Source: Prochlorococcus marinus XMU1411
GTDB lineage: Bacteria; Cyanobacteriota; Cyanobacteriia; PCC-6307; Cyanobiaceae
NCBI RefSeq assembly: GCF_017696075.1
Contig: NZ_JAAORI010000002.1
Location: 62,001-126,000, forward strand
DNA: 64,000 nucleotides
Reading direction: 5' to 3'
Part shown: in pieces, positions 1 to 8,012 of the stretch
Numbering within the stretch: position 1 is the first letter of the stretch
How the letters are laid out: each line of letters begins with the position of its first letter
Position numbers and translations under genes: made by a program
The notes under the pieces: model-generated
The model's input: the letters and a program-made list of their open reading frames with translations, nothing else
Databases searched by the model: none
What the model was told of the DNA's origin: nothing

Positions 1-515
1 ATGGCTTGAATACTATCAATAATTGCGAAACTTGGATTTACACGTTTAATCTCTTCAATAATTAGGGATATATTTGTTTCTGCAAAAATTTTTAAATCAA
101 TACAGTTTTGATTTAATCTCTCCCATCTAATTTTTACTTGTTCTAAGGATTCTTCTGCAGTTATGTATAAAACTTTTTCATTGAGAGATATTTTTCCTGC
201 TGATTGAAGAACAATTGTGCTTTTACCTATACCTGGTTCTCCTCCAAGTAAGACAACAGATCCAGGTACTATTCCACCTCCAAGAACTCGATCAAACTCT
301 CTAAAACCACTTGTAAATCTTGATATTTTTTTTGATGAAATTTCATTAAAAGGGATAGATTTTTTATCATTTTTAACATCTTGATGTTTAGATCTCTTGC
401 TTGTAATTTCTTCTACAATCGAATTCCATGAGTTGCAATTTAGGCATTTCCCAAAGTATTGAGAAGTTTGAGTTCCACAATTTTGACAAATAAAAGTCGA
501 CAATTTGCTAGACAT
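1..515 (-). CDS. radA: DNA repair protein RadA, N-terminal part (gene runs off the left edge)
   Basis: The visible 171 residues start at ATG 515 and stay open to base 1, so the C-terminal Lon-like domain lies outside the window. A four-cysteine zinc finger (C10, C13, C24, C27) is followed by the RecA-like ATPase core with the Walker A motif GEPGIGKS at residues 92-99 and a Walker B-like strand near the window edge. This domain order is diagnostic of RadA/Sms, a RecA-related ATPase that promotes branch migration in recombinational repair. It is transcribed away from rpaB across a 107-base gap. No frameshift is seen in the visible part. Confidence 0.95.
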   Translation of the reverse strand, partial: MSSKLSTFICQNCGTQTSQYFGKCLNCNSWNSIVEEITSKRSKHQDVKNDKKSIPFNEISSKKISRFTSGFREFDRVLGGGIVPGSVVLLGGEPGIGKSTIVLQSAGKISLNEKVLYITAEESLEQVKIRWERLNQNCIDLKIFAETNISLIIEEIKRVNPSFAIIDSIQA

Positions 516-622
516 TTAGTTATTGAATAAAGTATTAGAACTAGAATGTTTGGGATATTGCCCCTCTACAAGTTAGATTAGGATAATAATTAATTCTCTT
601 ACTGATTAGCTAATAGAAACAA

Positions 623-1369
623 ATGGCTCTATCTAGTCAAACTAAAGAAACAATTCTTGTCGCAGATGACGAGGCAAGTATTAGAAGAATTCTGGAGACG
701 CGCCTCTCCATGATTGGTTACAAAGTCGTAACTGCATGTGATGGTAAAGAAGCACTAAAGTTATTTAAGGATTATGAGCCTGATTTAGTCGTACTTGACG
801 TTATGATGCCAAAATTAGATGGCTATGGAGTGTGTCAGGAATTAAGGAAAGATTCTGATGTTCCAATCGTTATGTTAACTGCATTAGGAGATGTTGCAGA
901 CAGGATAACAGGTTTAGAATTAGGGGCTGATGATTATGTTGTGAAACCATTTAGTCCTAAGGAATTAGAAGCTAGAATTAGATGCGTTCTGAGAAGAATT
1001 GACAAAGAGCAAATTCCTGGAATGCCTAATTCAGGATTAATTTTGGTTACTGATATAAAAATTGATACAAATCGAAGACAAGTTTTTAAGAGCGATGAGA
1101 GAATAAGATTAACTGGTATGGAATTTAGTCTTTTAGAGCTTTTGGTTAGCAGGTCAGGCGAGCCATTTAGTAGAGGAGAAATTTTGAAGGAAGTTTGGGG
1201 ATATACACCTGAGAGACATGTAGATACAAGAGTAGTCGATGTTCATATATCGAGATTAAGATCAAAACTGGAGGCTGATCCAGCAAATCCTGAATTGATA
1301 TTAACAGCAAGGGGCACAGGATATCTTTTTCAAAGGATTGTAGATATTGCTCCTTTTGACGGTAAATAA
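623..1369 (+). CDS. rpaB: OmpR-family response regulator RpaB
   Basis: The 248-residue protein has an N-terminal receiver domain, with acidic residues D15-D16, phospho-acceptor D59 in LDVMMP and the conserved lysine in VVKPF, followed by an OmpR/PhoB winged-helix DNA-binding domain. The high similarity of the receiver and its position between radA and plsX match cyanobacterial RpaB (Ycf27). In model cyanobacteria RpaB controls high-light and photosynthesis genes through HLR1 sites, with kinase Hik33/NblS. No kinase gene is adjacent here. The stop codon directly abuts the plsX start (TAAATG), so the two are probably co-transcribed and translationally coupled. Confidence 0.93.
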   Translation: MALSSQTKETILVADDEASIRRILETRLSMIGYKVVTACDGKEALKLFKDYEPDLVVLDVMMPKLDGYGVCQELRKDSDVPIVMLTALGDVADRITGLELGADDYVVKPFSPKELEARIRCVLRRIDKEQIPGMPNSGLILVTDIKIDTNRRQVFKSDERIRLTGMEFSLLELLVSRSGEPFSRGEILKEVWGYTPERHVDTRVVDVHISRLRSKLEADPANPELILTARGTGYLFQRIVDIAPFDGK

Positions 1370-2788
1370 ATGGGTAAAGAAAGTGTGCAAAAAAGTAATA
1401 AGCCTAGAGCTATCAGAAGATTAGTTATTTGGTATAAAAGAAACTCGGCTGTAACTTCAATAGTCGATACTGCTGCTAGTTCTGCGGTAACGGCTAGTAA
1501 TGTGGCGGGTAATGTAGTTTCTGGTGCTGGTTCTGTTGTAAGTACAGCTAGTAATGTTGCGAGTAATGTGGCAGGTAATGTAGCAGGTAATGTAGTTTCA
1601 AGCGCTGAATCTGTTGTGAATACTGCCAGCAGTGTTGTTTCAAATGCTAGTTCAATAGCTAAAAATACATTACAACCTTTGGTTTTTGACCCATTAAAAA
1701 GATTACAAAATAATGATAATGTTTTAGATAGTTTGGAGGATTCTCGATCTAAAAGAATTTGGATAGCAGTTGATGGGATGGGTGGAGATTATGCTCCTGG
1801 TCCAATTCTTGAGGGTTGCCTCGAAGCAATAAGTAGATTTCCAATAAATATAAAGTTTGTTGGCAAAATTGAAAAAGTTAAAGATGCAGCAGAAAAAACT
1901 GGTTTAGCAGAATTATTAGAAAATGAAATAGAGAAAAATCGTCTTGAATTAATTGATAGTGGAGAGCCTATTGGGATGAATGAAGAAGCAACTACAGTTA
2001 GAAAAAGGAAAAATGCCAGTATAAACGTTGCTATGGATTTAGTGAGAAATAATAAAGCTGAAGCTGTTTACTCAGCGGGTAATTCAGGTGCCATGATGGC
2101 TTCTGCCATATTTAGAATTGGGAGATTGAAAGGGATTGATAGACCAGCTATAGGAGCATTATTTCCAACAAGGGATCAAACTCGCCCAGTATTAGTGTTA
2201 GATGTCGGAGCAAATACTGATTGTAAGCCATCTTATCTGCATCAATTTGCTCTTCTAGGCAATATTTATGCAAAAGATGTCTTACAAGTAAAAAAACCAA
2301 GAATTGGCCTTTTAAATATCGGAGAAGAAGAATGCAAAGGTAATGATTTATCCCTAAAAACATTTGAATTATTATCTTCTGAAAAAAGTTTTGATTTTGG
2401 AGGTAATTGTGAAGGCCGCGATGTATTATCAGGTAGTTTCGACGTAGTAGTCTGTGATGGATTTACTGGAAATATATTATTAAAATTTCTTGAATCTGTT
2501 GGAGGAGTTTTATTAGATATTTTGAGATCTGAGCTGCCACGTGGAAGGCGAGGGAAAGTTGGTTCTGCTTTTTTAAAAAGTAATCTACTCAGAATTAAGA
2601 AAAGGTTAGATCATGCTGAACATGGAGGAGCTTTATTGCTTGGGGTGAATGGTATTTGCGTTATTGGTCATGGAAGTAGCAAATCTTTATCAGTAGTTAG
2701 TGCTCTACGATTGGCCCACTCCGCAGTGAATCATGGTGTTATGGATAATTTAAATCAACTGCAAAAGCTTCAAGTTTTAAATTCTTAA
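1370..2788 (+). CDS. plsX: Phosphate acyltransferase PlsX with a long repetitive N-terminal extension
   Basis: PlsX converts acyl-ACP to acyl-phosphate for phospholipid synthesis. The canonical core begins near residue 130 with the family motif IAVDGMGGDYAP and runs to residue 472, a normal length for the enzyme. The first 129 residues are extra: a basic segment (residues 11-24) and then a low-complexity Ala/Ser/Val/Asn/Gly stretch at residues 35-98 built from degenerate NVAG/NVVS units. The start at 1370 directly follows the rpaB stop, and the extension is in frame and uninterrupted, so it is probably translated. It could help membrane association, which is inference. fabH follows after 54 bases. 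Confidence 0.92.
   Translation: MGKESVQKSNKPRAIRRLVIWYKRNSAVTSIVDTAASSAVTASNVAGNVVSGAGSVVSTASNVASNVAGNVAGNVVSSAESVVNTASSVVSNASSIAKNTLQPLVFDPLKRLQNNDNVLDSLEDSRSKRIWIAVDGMGGDYAPGPILEGCLEAISRFPINIKFVGKIEKVKDAAEKTGLAELLENEIEKNRLELIDSGEPIGMNEEATTVRKRKNASINVAMDLVRNNKAEAVYSAGNSGAMMASAIFRIGRLKGIDRPAIGALFPTRDQTRPVLVLDVGANTDCKPSYLHQFALLGNIYAKDVLQVKKPRIGLLNIGEEECKGNDLSLKTFELLSSEKSFDFGGNCEGRDVLSGSFDVVVCDGFTGNILLKFLESVGGVLLDILRSELPRGRRGKVGSAFLKSNLLRIKKRLDHAEHGGALLLGVNGICVIGHGSSKSLSVVSALRLAHSAVNHGVMDNLNQLQKLQVLNS
1472..1663 (+). repeat. Degenerate in-frame repeats encoding the PlsX extension
   Basis: Nucleotide units related to GGTAATGTAGCA and AGTAATGTTGCG recur in tandem and stay in frame. They encode residues 35-98 of PlsX. 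A larger module of roughly 18-26 codons, starting at ASNV and ending at VV(S/N)T, is present twice, followed by a shorter third copy. Hydrophobic residues recur every three to four positions, as expected for an amphipathic helix. This is visible directly; the function is unknown. Confidence 0.75.
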
Positions 2789-2842
2789 AACATATTGAGT
2801 CGAATTTATGTTTGACTAATATAAGTAACTAAAAAAACTCTT

Positions 2843-3850
2843 TTGGAAGGAATAAATTTTAATCAGATTGGAGTATCGTTCAAGGGAAGCGGAAGTTATG
2901 TACCTGATCAAATTCTAACCAATCAAAAAATTAGTCAAAAGGTTGATACAAGCAATGAATGGATAAAATCTAGAACAGGCATTTCTGAAAGAAGAATTTC
3001 TAGCTTAGGAGATAATGTTACTGAGATGGGTTATAAAGCGGCTCTAACCGCTATAGAAATGGCTAATTGGGATATTAAAACGATTGATTTGATTGTTTTA
3101 GCTACTTCTACTCCGCATGATTTATTTGGATCAGCGCCATCCATTCAAGCTAAATTAGGGGCAGCTAATGCCGTTGCTTTCGATTTAACTGCAGCATGTA
3201 GTGGGTTCTTATTTGCCCTAATTACAGCATCACAATTTTTAAAAGGGGGTAGTTTTAAAAGGGCTATTGTTATAGGAGCAGATCAACTATCAAGCTTTGT
3301 TGATTGGAATGATAGAAGAAGTTGTATTCTCTTTGGAGATGGTGCAGGTGCATTAGCAATTGAAGCCACTAATGAATTTGATAATTTAATTGGTTTTGAT
3401 ATGAGAACTGACGGAGAAAGGGGTTCTTTTCTTAATCTTCCATCAAAAAATAATAAGGATTTAATAATTGAAAACATTGATTTTTTAAGTGGAGCTTTTT
3501 CCCAAATTCAGATGAATGGTCAGGAAGTGTATAAATTTGCAGTTAGAGAAGTTCCGATAATTCTTGAAAAGTTGTTTAAAAAAATGAATTATACTTCCGA
3601 TGAAGTTGATTGGCTTGTATTGCACCAAGCTAATCAAAGGATATTGGATTCTGTAGGAGAGAGGTTAAAAATTCCTGGAGAAAAAATTCTTAGCAATTTA
3701 GAAAAATATGGTAATACTTCAGCAGCAACAATACCACTAGTGATGGATGAAGCTATTAGAAATAATAGAATTAAACAAAATGATATTATTGCCACAAGTG
3801 GTTTCGGTGCTGGGTTAAGTTGGGGTGCAGCCCTCATTAAATGGGGTTAA
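2843..3850 (+). CDS. fabH: 3-oxoacyl-ACP synthase III (FabH)
   Basis: FabH condenses acetyl-CoA with malonyl-ACP to start fatty acid synthesis. The 335-residue protein carries the KAS III catalytic triad: Cys119 in TAACSGF, His261 in LHQANQR and Asn291 in YGNTSAA. The glycine-rich C-terminus (GFGAGLSWGAALIKW) is also typical. I use a TTG start at 2843; no in-frame ATG lies close by and the N-terminus aligns with the family from there. The fabD start lies 13 bases after the stop, supporting one rpaB-plsX-fabH-fabD-plsC transcript. Confidence 0.95.
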   Translation: MEGINFNQIGVSFKGSGSYVPDQILTNQKISQKVDTSNEWIKSRTGISERRISSLGDNVTEMGYKAALTAIEMANWDIKTIDLIVLATSTPHDLFGSAPSIQAKLGAANAVAFDLTAACSGFLFALITASQFLKGGSFKRAIVIGADQLSSFVDWNDRRSCILFGDGAGALAIEATNEFDNLIGFDMRTDGERGSFLNLPSKNNKDLIIENIDFLSGAFSQIQMNGQEVYKFAVREVPIILEKLFKKMNYTSDEVDWLVLHQANQRILDSVGERLKIPGEKILSNLEKYGNTSAATIPLVMDEAIRNNRIKQNDIIATSGFGAGLSWGAALIKWG

Positions 3851-3863
3851 CAAAAGGAGCATT

Positions 3864-4760
3864 ATGACAGTTGCATGGGTATTCCCTGGACAGGGTTCGC
3901 AAAAAATTGGAATGGCAAAACAAATTGAAAATTTGCCCAACACAAAAGAGAGGTTTAGTTATGCATCTGAGATATTTGAGAGGAATTTATTTCAAATTTG
4001 TGAGTTAGATATTGAACCAACAGATCCTCTTATTGATTTAAATAACACAAGAAATACACAAATTTGTCTTTTTTTAGTTGAATCAATTTTATTAGATGCA
4101 TTAAAGGAAAATGGATTTAAACCAACTTATGTTGCTGGGCATAGCCTAGGAGAAATTACTGCACTATATTGTGCCGATGTTTTTTCATTTGAAGATTGTG
4201 TTTCTCTTATAAAAGAAAGGTCTCAATTAATGGTAAATGCTGGAAAAGGATCTATGGCAGCAGTAATTGGTTTTGATAGAAATCAACTTGATCTATTAGT
4301 GGAAAAAATTGATGATATTGTAATTGCTAATGATAATAGCTCTTCCCAAGTTGTCTTATCAGGATCTAATGAAGCATTAGATAATTTATCGAGAGAAATT
4401 TCTTGTAAAAGATTCTTGAAATTAAATGTTTCAGGTGCATTTCATTCACCATTTATGAATGAACCTTCAACAAAATTTTCTGAGTATTTAAAACAAATTA
4501 AATTTAACAAGCCCTCTTTCCCAGTAATAAGCAATTATGAACCTTCGCTCTGTAGTGATTCAAACGAGCTTAAAATTAGATTAGAAAAGCAGATGTGTAA
4601 TGGAGTGAGGTGGCGAGAAACTATGGATTTAATGGCGAAAGATAGTGATCTTCATATTGTTGAAATTGGCCCTTCTAATGTACTAAGCGGTTTAGTAAAA
4701 AGACATCTTAAAGATGTAAAAATTTCTCAAGTTTCATCTTCTAATCAAATATCTTATTAA
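3864..4760 (+). CDS. fabD: Malonyl-CoA:ACP transacylase (FabD)
   Basis: FabD loads malonate onto acyl carrier protein. The 298-residue protein begins with the family motif FPGQGSQ at residues 7-13 and carries the nucleophile Ser94 in GHSLGE and the paired His194 in GAFHSP. I chose ATG 3864 because a good ribosome-binding sequence (AGGAG, 3855-3859) precedes it and the family start motif follows at once. A longer reading from 3825 would add 13 unrelated residues that overlap fabH. plsC follows after 5 bases. Confidence 0.95.
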   Translation: MTVAWVFPGQGSQKIGMAKQIENLPNTKERFSYASEIFERNLFQICELDIEPTDPLIDLNNTRNTQICLFLVESILLDALKENGFKPTYVAGHSLGEITALYCADVFSFEDCVSLIKERSQLMVNAGKGSMAAVIGFDRNQLDLLVEKIDDIVIANDNSSSQVVLSGSNEALDNLSREISCKRFLKLNVSGAFHSPFMNEPSTKFSEYLKQIKFNKPSFPVISNYEPSLCSDSNELKIRLEKQMCNGVRWRETMDLMAKDSDLHIVEIGPSNVLSGLVKRHLKDVKISQVSSSNQISY

Positions 4761-4765
4761 TTTGT

Positions 4766-5386
4766 ATGAAAAATCATACTATTCAAAAATTAATCTATGA
4801 ATTAGTTAGCAAGCTTTTTGTATTTCCTATTTATAAATTTGTATTTAAAGGTCATTTAATAGGTAGAGAAAATATTCCTCAAAAAGATTCTTTTATCATG
4901 GTTTCTAATCATGGTTCTTTACTTGATCCTCCTTTGTTAGGCCATGCTATTGGACGTAATATATCTTTTATGGCTAAGGCAGAGCTTTTTAAAATTCCTT
5001 TTCTTGGATTTATTATCAAGGCTTGTGGAGCTTATCCTGTAAAAAGAGGAATTGCTGATAAAAATACAATTCAAACAGCATGTAAAAAATTATCAAATGA
5101 TAATTCTATTGGAATTTTTATTGATGGTACTCGTCAAAAAAATGGTCGAGTAAATAAGCCTAAACAAGGTGCAGCATTACTGGCTTTTAAAAATCAAAAA
5201 TTATTATTGCCTGTTGGAATAGTTAATTCACATAGACTAATAAGATTTAAATTCTGTATTCCTTTATTTTCAAAAATAGTTATTAAAGTGGGAAAACCTG
5301 TTCAACCTCCACAAAGTTCATCAAGAGATGATCTGCATTCTGTAACAATACTTCTTCAAGATAAAATTAATAATTTGATTAAATGA
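4766..5386 (+). CDS. plsC: 1-acyl-sn-glycerol-3-phosphate acyltransferase (PlsC)
   Basis: PlsC adds the second acyl chain to lysophosphatidic acid at the membrane. The 206-residue protein has the HX4D catalytic motif (H49 to D54 in NHGSLLDPP). The later acceptor-binding motif reads FIDGTRQ at about residues 118-124, where FPEGTR is usual, so the conserved Glu is replaced by Asp. It closes the fatty acid/phospholipid operon and lies 5 bases from fabD. It converges on tsaB with only 4 bases between stops, leaving no room for a classical terminator. Confidence 0.9.
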   Translation: MKNHTIQKLIYELVSKLFVFPIYKFVFKGHLIGRENIPQKDSFIMVSNHGSLLDPPLLGHAIGRNISFMAKAELFKIPFLGFIIKACGAYPVKRGIADKNTIQTACKKLSNDNSIGIFIDGTRQKNGRVNKPKQGAALLAFKNQKLLLPVGIVNSHRLIRFKFCIPLFSKIVIKVGKPVQPPQSSSRDDLHSVTILLQDKINNLIK

Positions 5387-5390
5387 ATAT

Positions 5391-6044
5391 TTAGTTAATT
5401 GGAGAAATAGGGTAAAGAGGCAAAACTTTTTTCCAAGAATCTATATTTGAATTTAATAAATTTTTATTTGATAAATTTAATAGTTCTTTTAAATCTTCTT
5501 TATCATCATAAACAGCCTCAAAAAAAAGCTCTTTACTCTCAAGTTCTTTAACAATTTTTGGTAAAACTATTTCTCTAATGACTAGTTCTGAGGAAGTTTT
5601 TCCGTTATGAAAAATTTCATATTTACCTGCAATAAAACCTTTTCGTTTTAATTTTTTGTAAATCCAGAATGATTTTTTGTTTGTAAAGATATTATTTTTT
5701 GATGCAATTCTTTTTGCCATTATTTCAAATGAACTAAAACTGTCTAGAGGACAATTTATTTGTTGTGAGATAGTTCTTGCTAAAACCACAATCAGTCGTG
5801 AAGCATTAAAATTTGATGGCCCAATGCTGATAGATAACTTATTTATTTTTTGTAAATTTTCTTTGGAAATAAATTTGTTAAGATCATTAATTAAGTTGCT
5901 GCAAAGGTCATTATCAAATTTTTTGATAAAAAATTTATCAGATTCAAGGTTATTTTTTTTTCTATACCCAAAGCAAAAAGAGTTGTCTGTGCTATGAATC
6001 ACTAATGTAGAATAATTTTCTCTTTGTTTGCGTTTATTTGTCAT
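5391..6044 (-). CDS. tsaB: TsaB-like tRNA threonylcarbamoyladenosine biosynthesis protein
   Basis: The 217-residue protein resembles the YeaZ/TsaB branch of the ASKHA fold. An N-terminal segment of the LVIHSTDNSFCFGY type matches the first phosphate-binding hairpin, and a GPSNFNASR segment at about residues 72-80 corresponds to the family motif GPGSFTGLR. TsaB is the non-catalytic partner of TsaD in making t6A at position 37 of ANN-decoding tRNAs. The sequence is divergent and lysine/asparagine-rich, so the call rests on the two motifs and size. Its start is 9 bases downstream of ycf34, and the nearby CCA-adding enzyme is also a tRNA-maturation gene. Confidence 0.8.
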   Translation of the reverse strand: MTNKRKQRENYSTLVIHSTDNSFCFGYRKKNNLESDKFFIKKFDNDLCSNLINDLNKFISKENLQKINKLSISIGPSNFNASRLIVVLARTISQQINCPLDSFSSFEIMAKRIASKNNIFTNKKSFWIYKKLKRKGFIAGKYEIFHNGKTSSELVIREIVLPKIVKELESKELFFEAVYDDKEDLKELLNLSNKNLLNSNIDSWKKVLPLYPISPIN

Positions 6045-6053
6045 TTATTACCT

Positions 6054-6305
6054 TTAAACAGGTAATTCCATACCTGGGTTACACTTAGACCATTTACCAA
6101 ATTCATTTTCAAAACTTTCACAAGATTGAACATCCCAATCAGTTTTATAATCACCATTATTATCTTTAACTATATTGACATGAATGAATGGTTTTTTTGC
6201 TTTAAAATCAGGTAGATCACAAATATGATCAACACCATGATTATTCTCAACATCATGATATGTGATACATCTATCAACCCATCTACAGTTGATGCAAATG
6301 CACAT
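6054..6305 (-). CDS. ycf34: Ycf34 family protein
   Basis: This 83-residue protein starts with clustered cysteines (C2, C4, C7, C13) in MCICINC-type sequence, the hallmark of Ycf34, which is conserved in cyanobacteria and some plastids. Work on a freshwater homologue links Ycf34 to an iron-sulfur cluster and photosynthetic electron flow; that is recalled knowledge, not visible here. The start codon is only 14 bases from the divergent CCA-adding enzyme gene, so both promoters must overlap coding sequence. tsaB follows 9 bases downstream. Confidence 0.88.
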   Translation of the reverse strand: MCICINCRWVDRCITYHDVENNHGVDHICDLPDFKAKKPFIHVNIVKDNNGDYKTDWDVQSCESFENEFGKWSKCNPGMELPV

Positions 6306-6319
6306 AATAAATTAATTAA

Positions 6320-7534
6320 ATGAAAAGTATTCTCACAGATCATACACTAATAATTAACGAATTAGAGACAAGTATAAAATTTCATAATGTAAATCATATA
6401 CTAGGTTTTTTGCCTAAGGGATCATATTTGGTTGGTGGTTACATAAGGGATATTATTTTGGGAAGAGAACCTGAAAAGGTGGATGTTGATATTGTGGTAC
6501 CTTTAAATGCAATTGAAATTGGGAAAAAGATTGCAGATAATATTGGATCAAAATTTTTAATTTTAGATGAAAAAAGAGAAGTTGTAAGAATTATTTTTAA
6601 TCATATTTCAATTGATATTGCTAATCAGATTTCCTCCACAATCGAAAGAGATCTAACTAGTAGGGACTTTTCGATTAATTCAATTGCTTTTTTATTTGAT
6701 AAAAAGCTTTTGTTTGATCCATTAAATGGCATAAAAGATTTAGAATTTTCCTTGCTTAGAACTTATTCAGAAATAAACTTACTGAATGATCCGTTAAGAA
6801 TATTAAGATGTTTCCGTTTTGTATCGGAATTGAATTTTAAAATTGATTTAAAATTAATTGATTTTATAAAAAAAACTAAAGAAAAATTACATCTAGTAGC
6901 AAAAGAGAGAATTAATTATGAAATACAAAAAATAGTAAATGGTGAACATGCTCTTGAAGCATTAATTTTGGTAAAAAGATTTAATATATTTGGATCTGAT
7001 AATTTTTATAAAAATTCTTTTTTTTTGGATTTACAAAAAATTAATTATAAGGAACTTAATAAGATCGAAAAGGAGAAATTTTTACCAATATTTTTTATAG
7101 CCCAAATTTTAGATGAAGTATCTCTAGAGAAATTTAAATTTAGTAAATCTGAAATTGCAAAAACAAAGTTATTACGAAAATGGCATTTTTTGTTGATAGA
7201 AAAAAATATCTCTCAATTAACTGAATCAGATAGATTTGCATTACATAAAGAATTAGAGATGTTTCTTCCATCTTTTATTTTTTATTTACCTCAAAACTTA
7301 CGGTTAGATTGGCTTAATAGATGGCGTGATAAGGATGATAAATTATTTCATCCTTCAAATTTACTTAATGGTGACATAATCAAAAAAAATTTAAAAATAA
7401 AGGACGGGCCTATATTAGGAGATCTTTTAGAGTATCTTTCAAAGGAACTTGCATTTAAGAGATTAAATAATTTTGATGAAGCTATTTATAAAGCAAAGCA
7501 ATGGATTGAACAAAATGCGCCAAAATGTGATTAA
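6320..7534 (+). CDS. cca: CCA-adding enzyme / poly(A) polymerase family nucleotidyltransferase
   Basis: The 404-residue class II nucleotidyltransferase has the head motif LVGG...RD at residues 37-44 with the catalytic DVD pair (D55, D57). The SRDFSINSIAF motif and the RLLRC-like NDPLRILRCFRF helix follow. These enzymes either complete tRNA 3' CCA ends or polyadenylate RNA; some bacteria split the A-adding and CC-adding roles, and I cannot tell which applies. The C-terminal half is lysine/isoleucine-rich and poorly conserved, as usual. The short divergent spacing to ycf34 is noted in the findings. Confidence 0.88.
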   Translation: MKSILTDHTLIINELETSIKFHNVNHILGFLPKGSYLVGGYIRDIILGREPEKVDVDIVVPLNAIEIGKKIADNIGSKFLILDEKREVVRIIFNHISIDIANQISSTIERDLTSRDFSINSIAFLFDKKLLFDPLNGIKDLEFSLLRTYSEINLLNDPLRILRCFRFVSELNFKIDLKLIDFIKKTKEKLHLVAKERINYEIQKIVNGEHALEALILVKRFNIFGSDNFYKNSFFLDLQKINYKELNKIEKEKFLPIFFIAQILDEVSLEKFKFSKSEIAKTKLLRKWHFLLIEKNISQLTESDRFALHKELEMFLPSFIFYLPQNLRLDWLNRWRDKDDKLFHPSNLLNGDIIKKNLKIKDGPILGDLLEYLSKELAFKRLNNFDEAIYKAKQWIEQNAPKCD

Positions 7535-7592
7535 ATACACATAGCTTAGTTTTGTTTAGAAGTTCAGACTTCAAAATCATTTTTAAAAATTT

Positions 7593-8012
7593 ATGAGCAT
7601 TCGCATTTACATTGGCAATTTACCACAAGGATTTAATCCAAAAGAATTTGATACGCTTTTAAAATCAGTTTCTGATTCGATTCGATTTAAAGCAGTTCTA
7701 GACAAAGAAACTAAAGAATGTAGGGGTTTTGGTTTCGCGACAACTAATAGTGAAGAGAATGCTAATTTATTAATTCAAAAATTAAACGGTTTTGAATTCA
7801 ATGGTTCCAAATTAAGAGTAGAGCTCTCAGAAAAGAAAGATTCTGCCTCAAACAAAAGAAATAGCGGAAATATAAATAAGAATAAGAAGAGGAAAGACTT
7901 TAAGAAAATTGTTCATAGTGATGCCCCTAACCTCGAAGCACCTGATCCAAGATGGGCTGGAGAACTATCTAAACTAAAAGATTTGTTGGCAAACCAAAAG
8001 ACACCTGCTTAG
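7593..8012 (+). CDS. RRM-domain RNA-binding protein
   Basis: The 139-residue protein has one N-terminal RNA recognition motif, with RNP2 IYIGNL at residues 5-10 and RNP1 ECRGFGFA at residues 42-49. A basic, lysine/asparagine-rich linker and a short conserved-looking tail follow. Cyanobacterial Rbp proteins of this type bind RNA and several are cold-induced or help target photosystem mRNAs to thylakoids. The tail after about residue 85 is longer than in glycine-rich Rbps, so the exact subgroup is uncertain. The stop codon directly abuts the stop codon of crtB on the other strand. Confidence 0.9.
   Translation: MSIRIYIGNLPQGFNPKEFDTLLKSVSDSIRFKAVLDKETKECRGFGFATTNSEENANLLIQKLNGFEFNGSKLRVELSEKKDSASNKRNSGNINKNKKRKDFKKIVHSDAPNLEAPDPRWAGELSKLKDLLANQKTPA

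Noticed and set aside
3825-3863. Upstream in-frame start for fabD
   Set aside because: Would add 13 residues unlike FabD and overlap fabH; the ATG at 3864 has a clear AGGAG and the family N-terminus.
5677-5997. 106-codon frame antisense to tsaB
   Set aside because: Shadow of the real gene; no recognisable motif and composition reflects antisense AT-rich DNA.
7559-7572. Small hairpin GAAGT-N4-ACTTC between cca and the RRM gene
   Set aside because: Five-base stem with T run offset by several bases; too weak for a terminator call.
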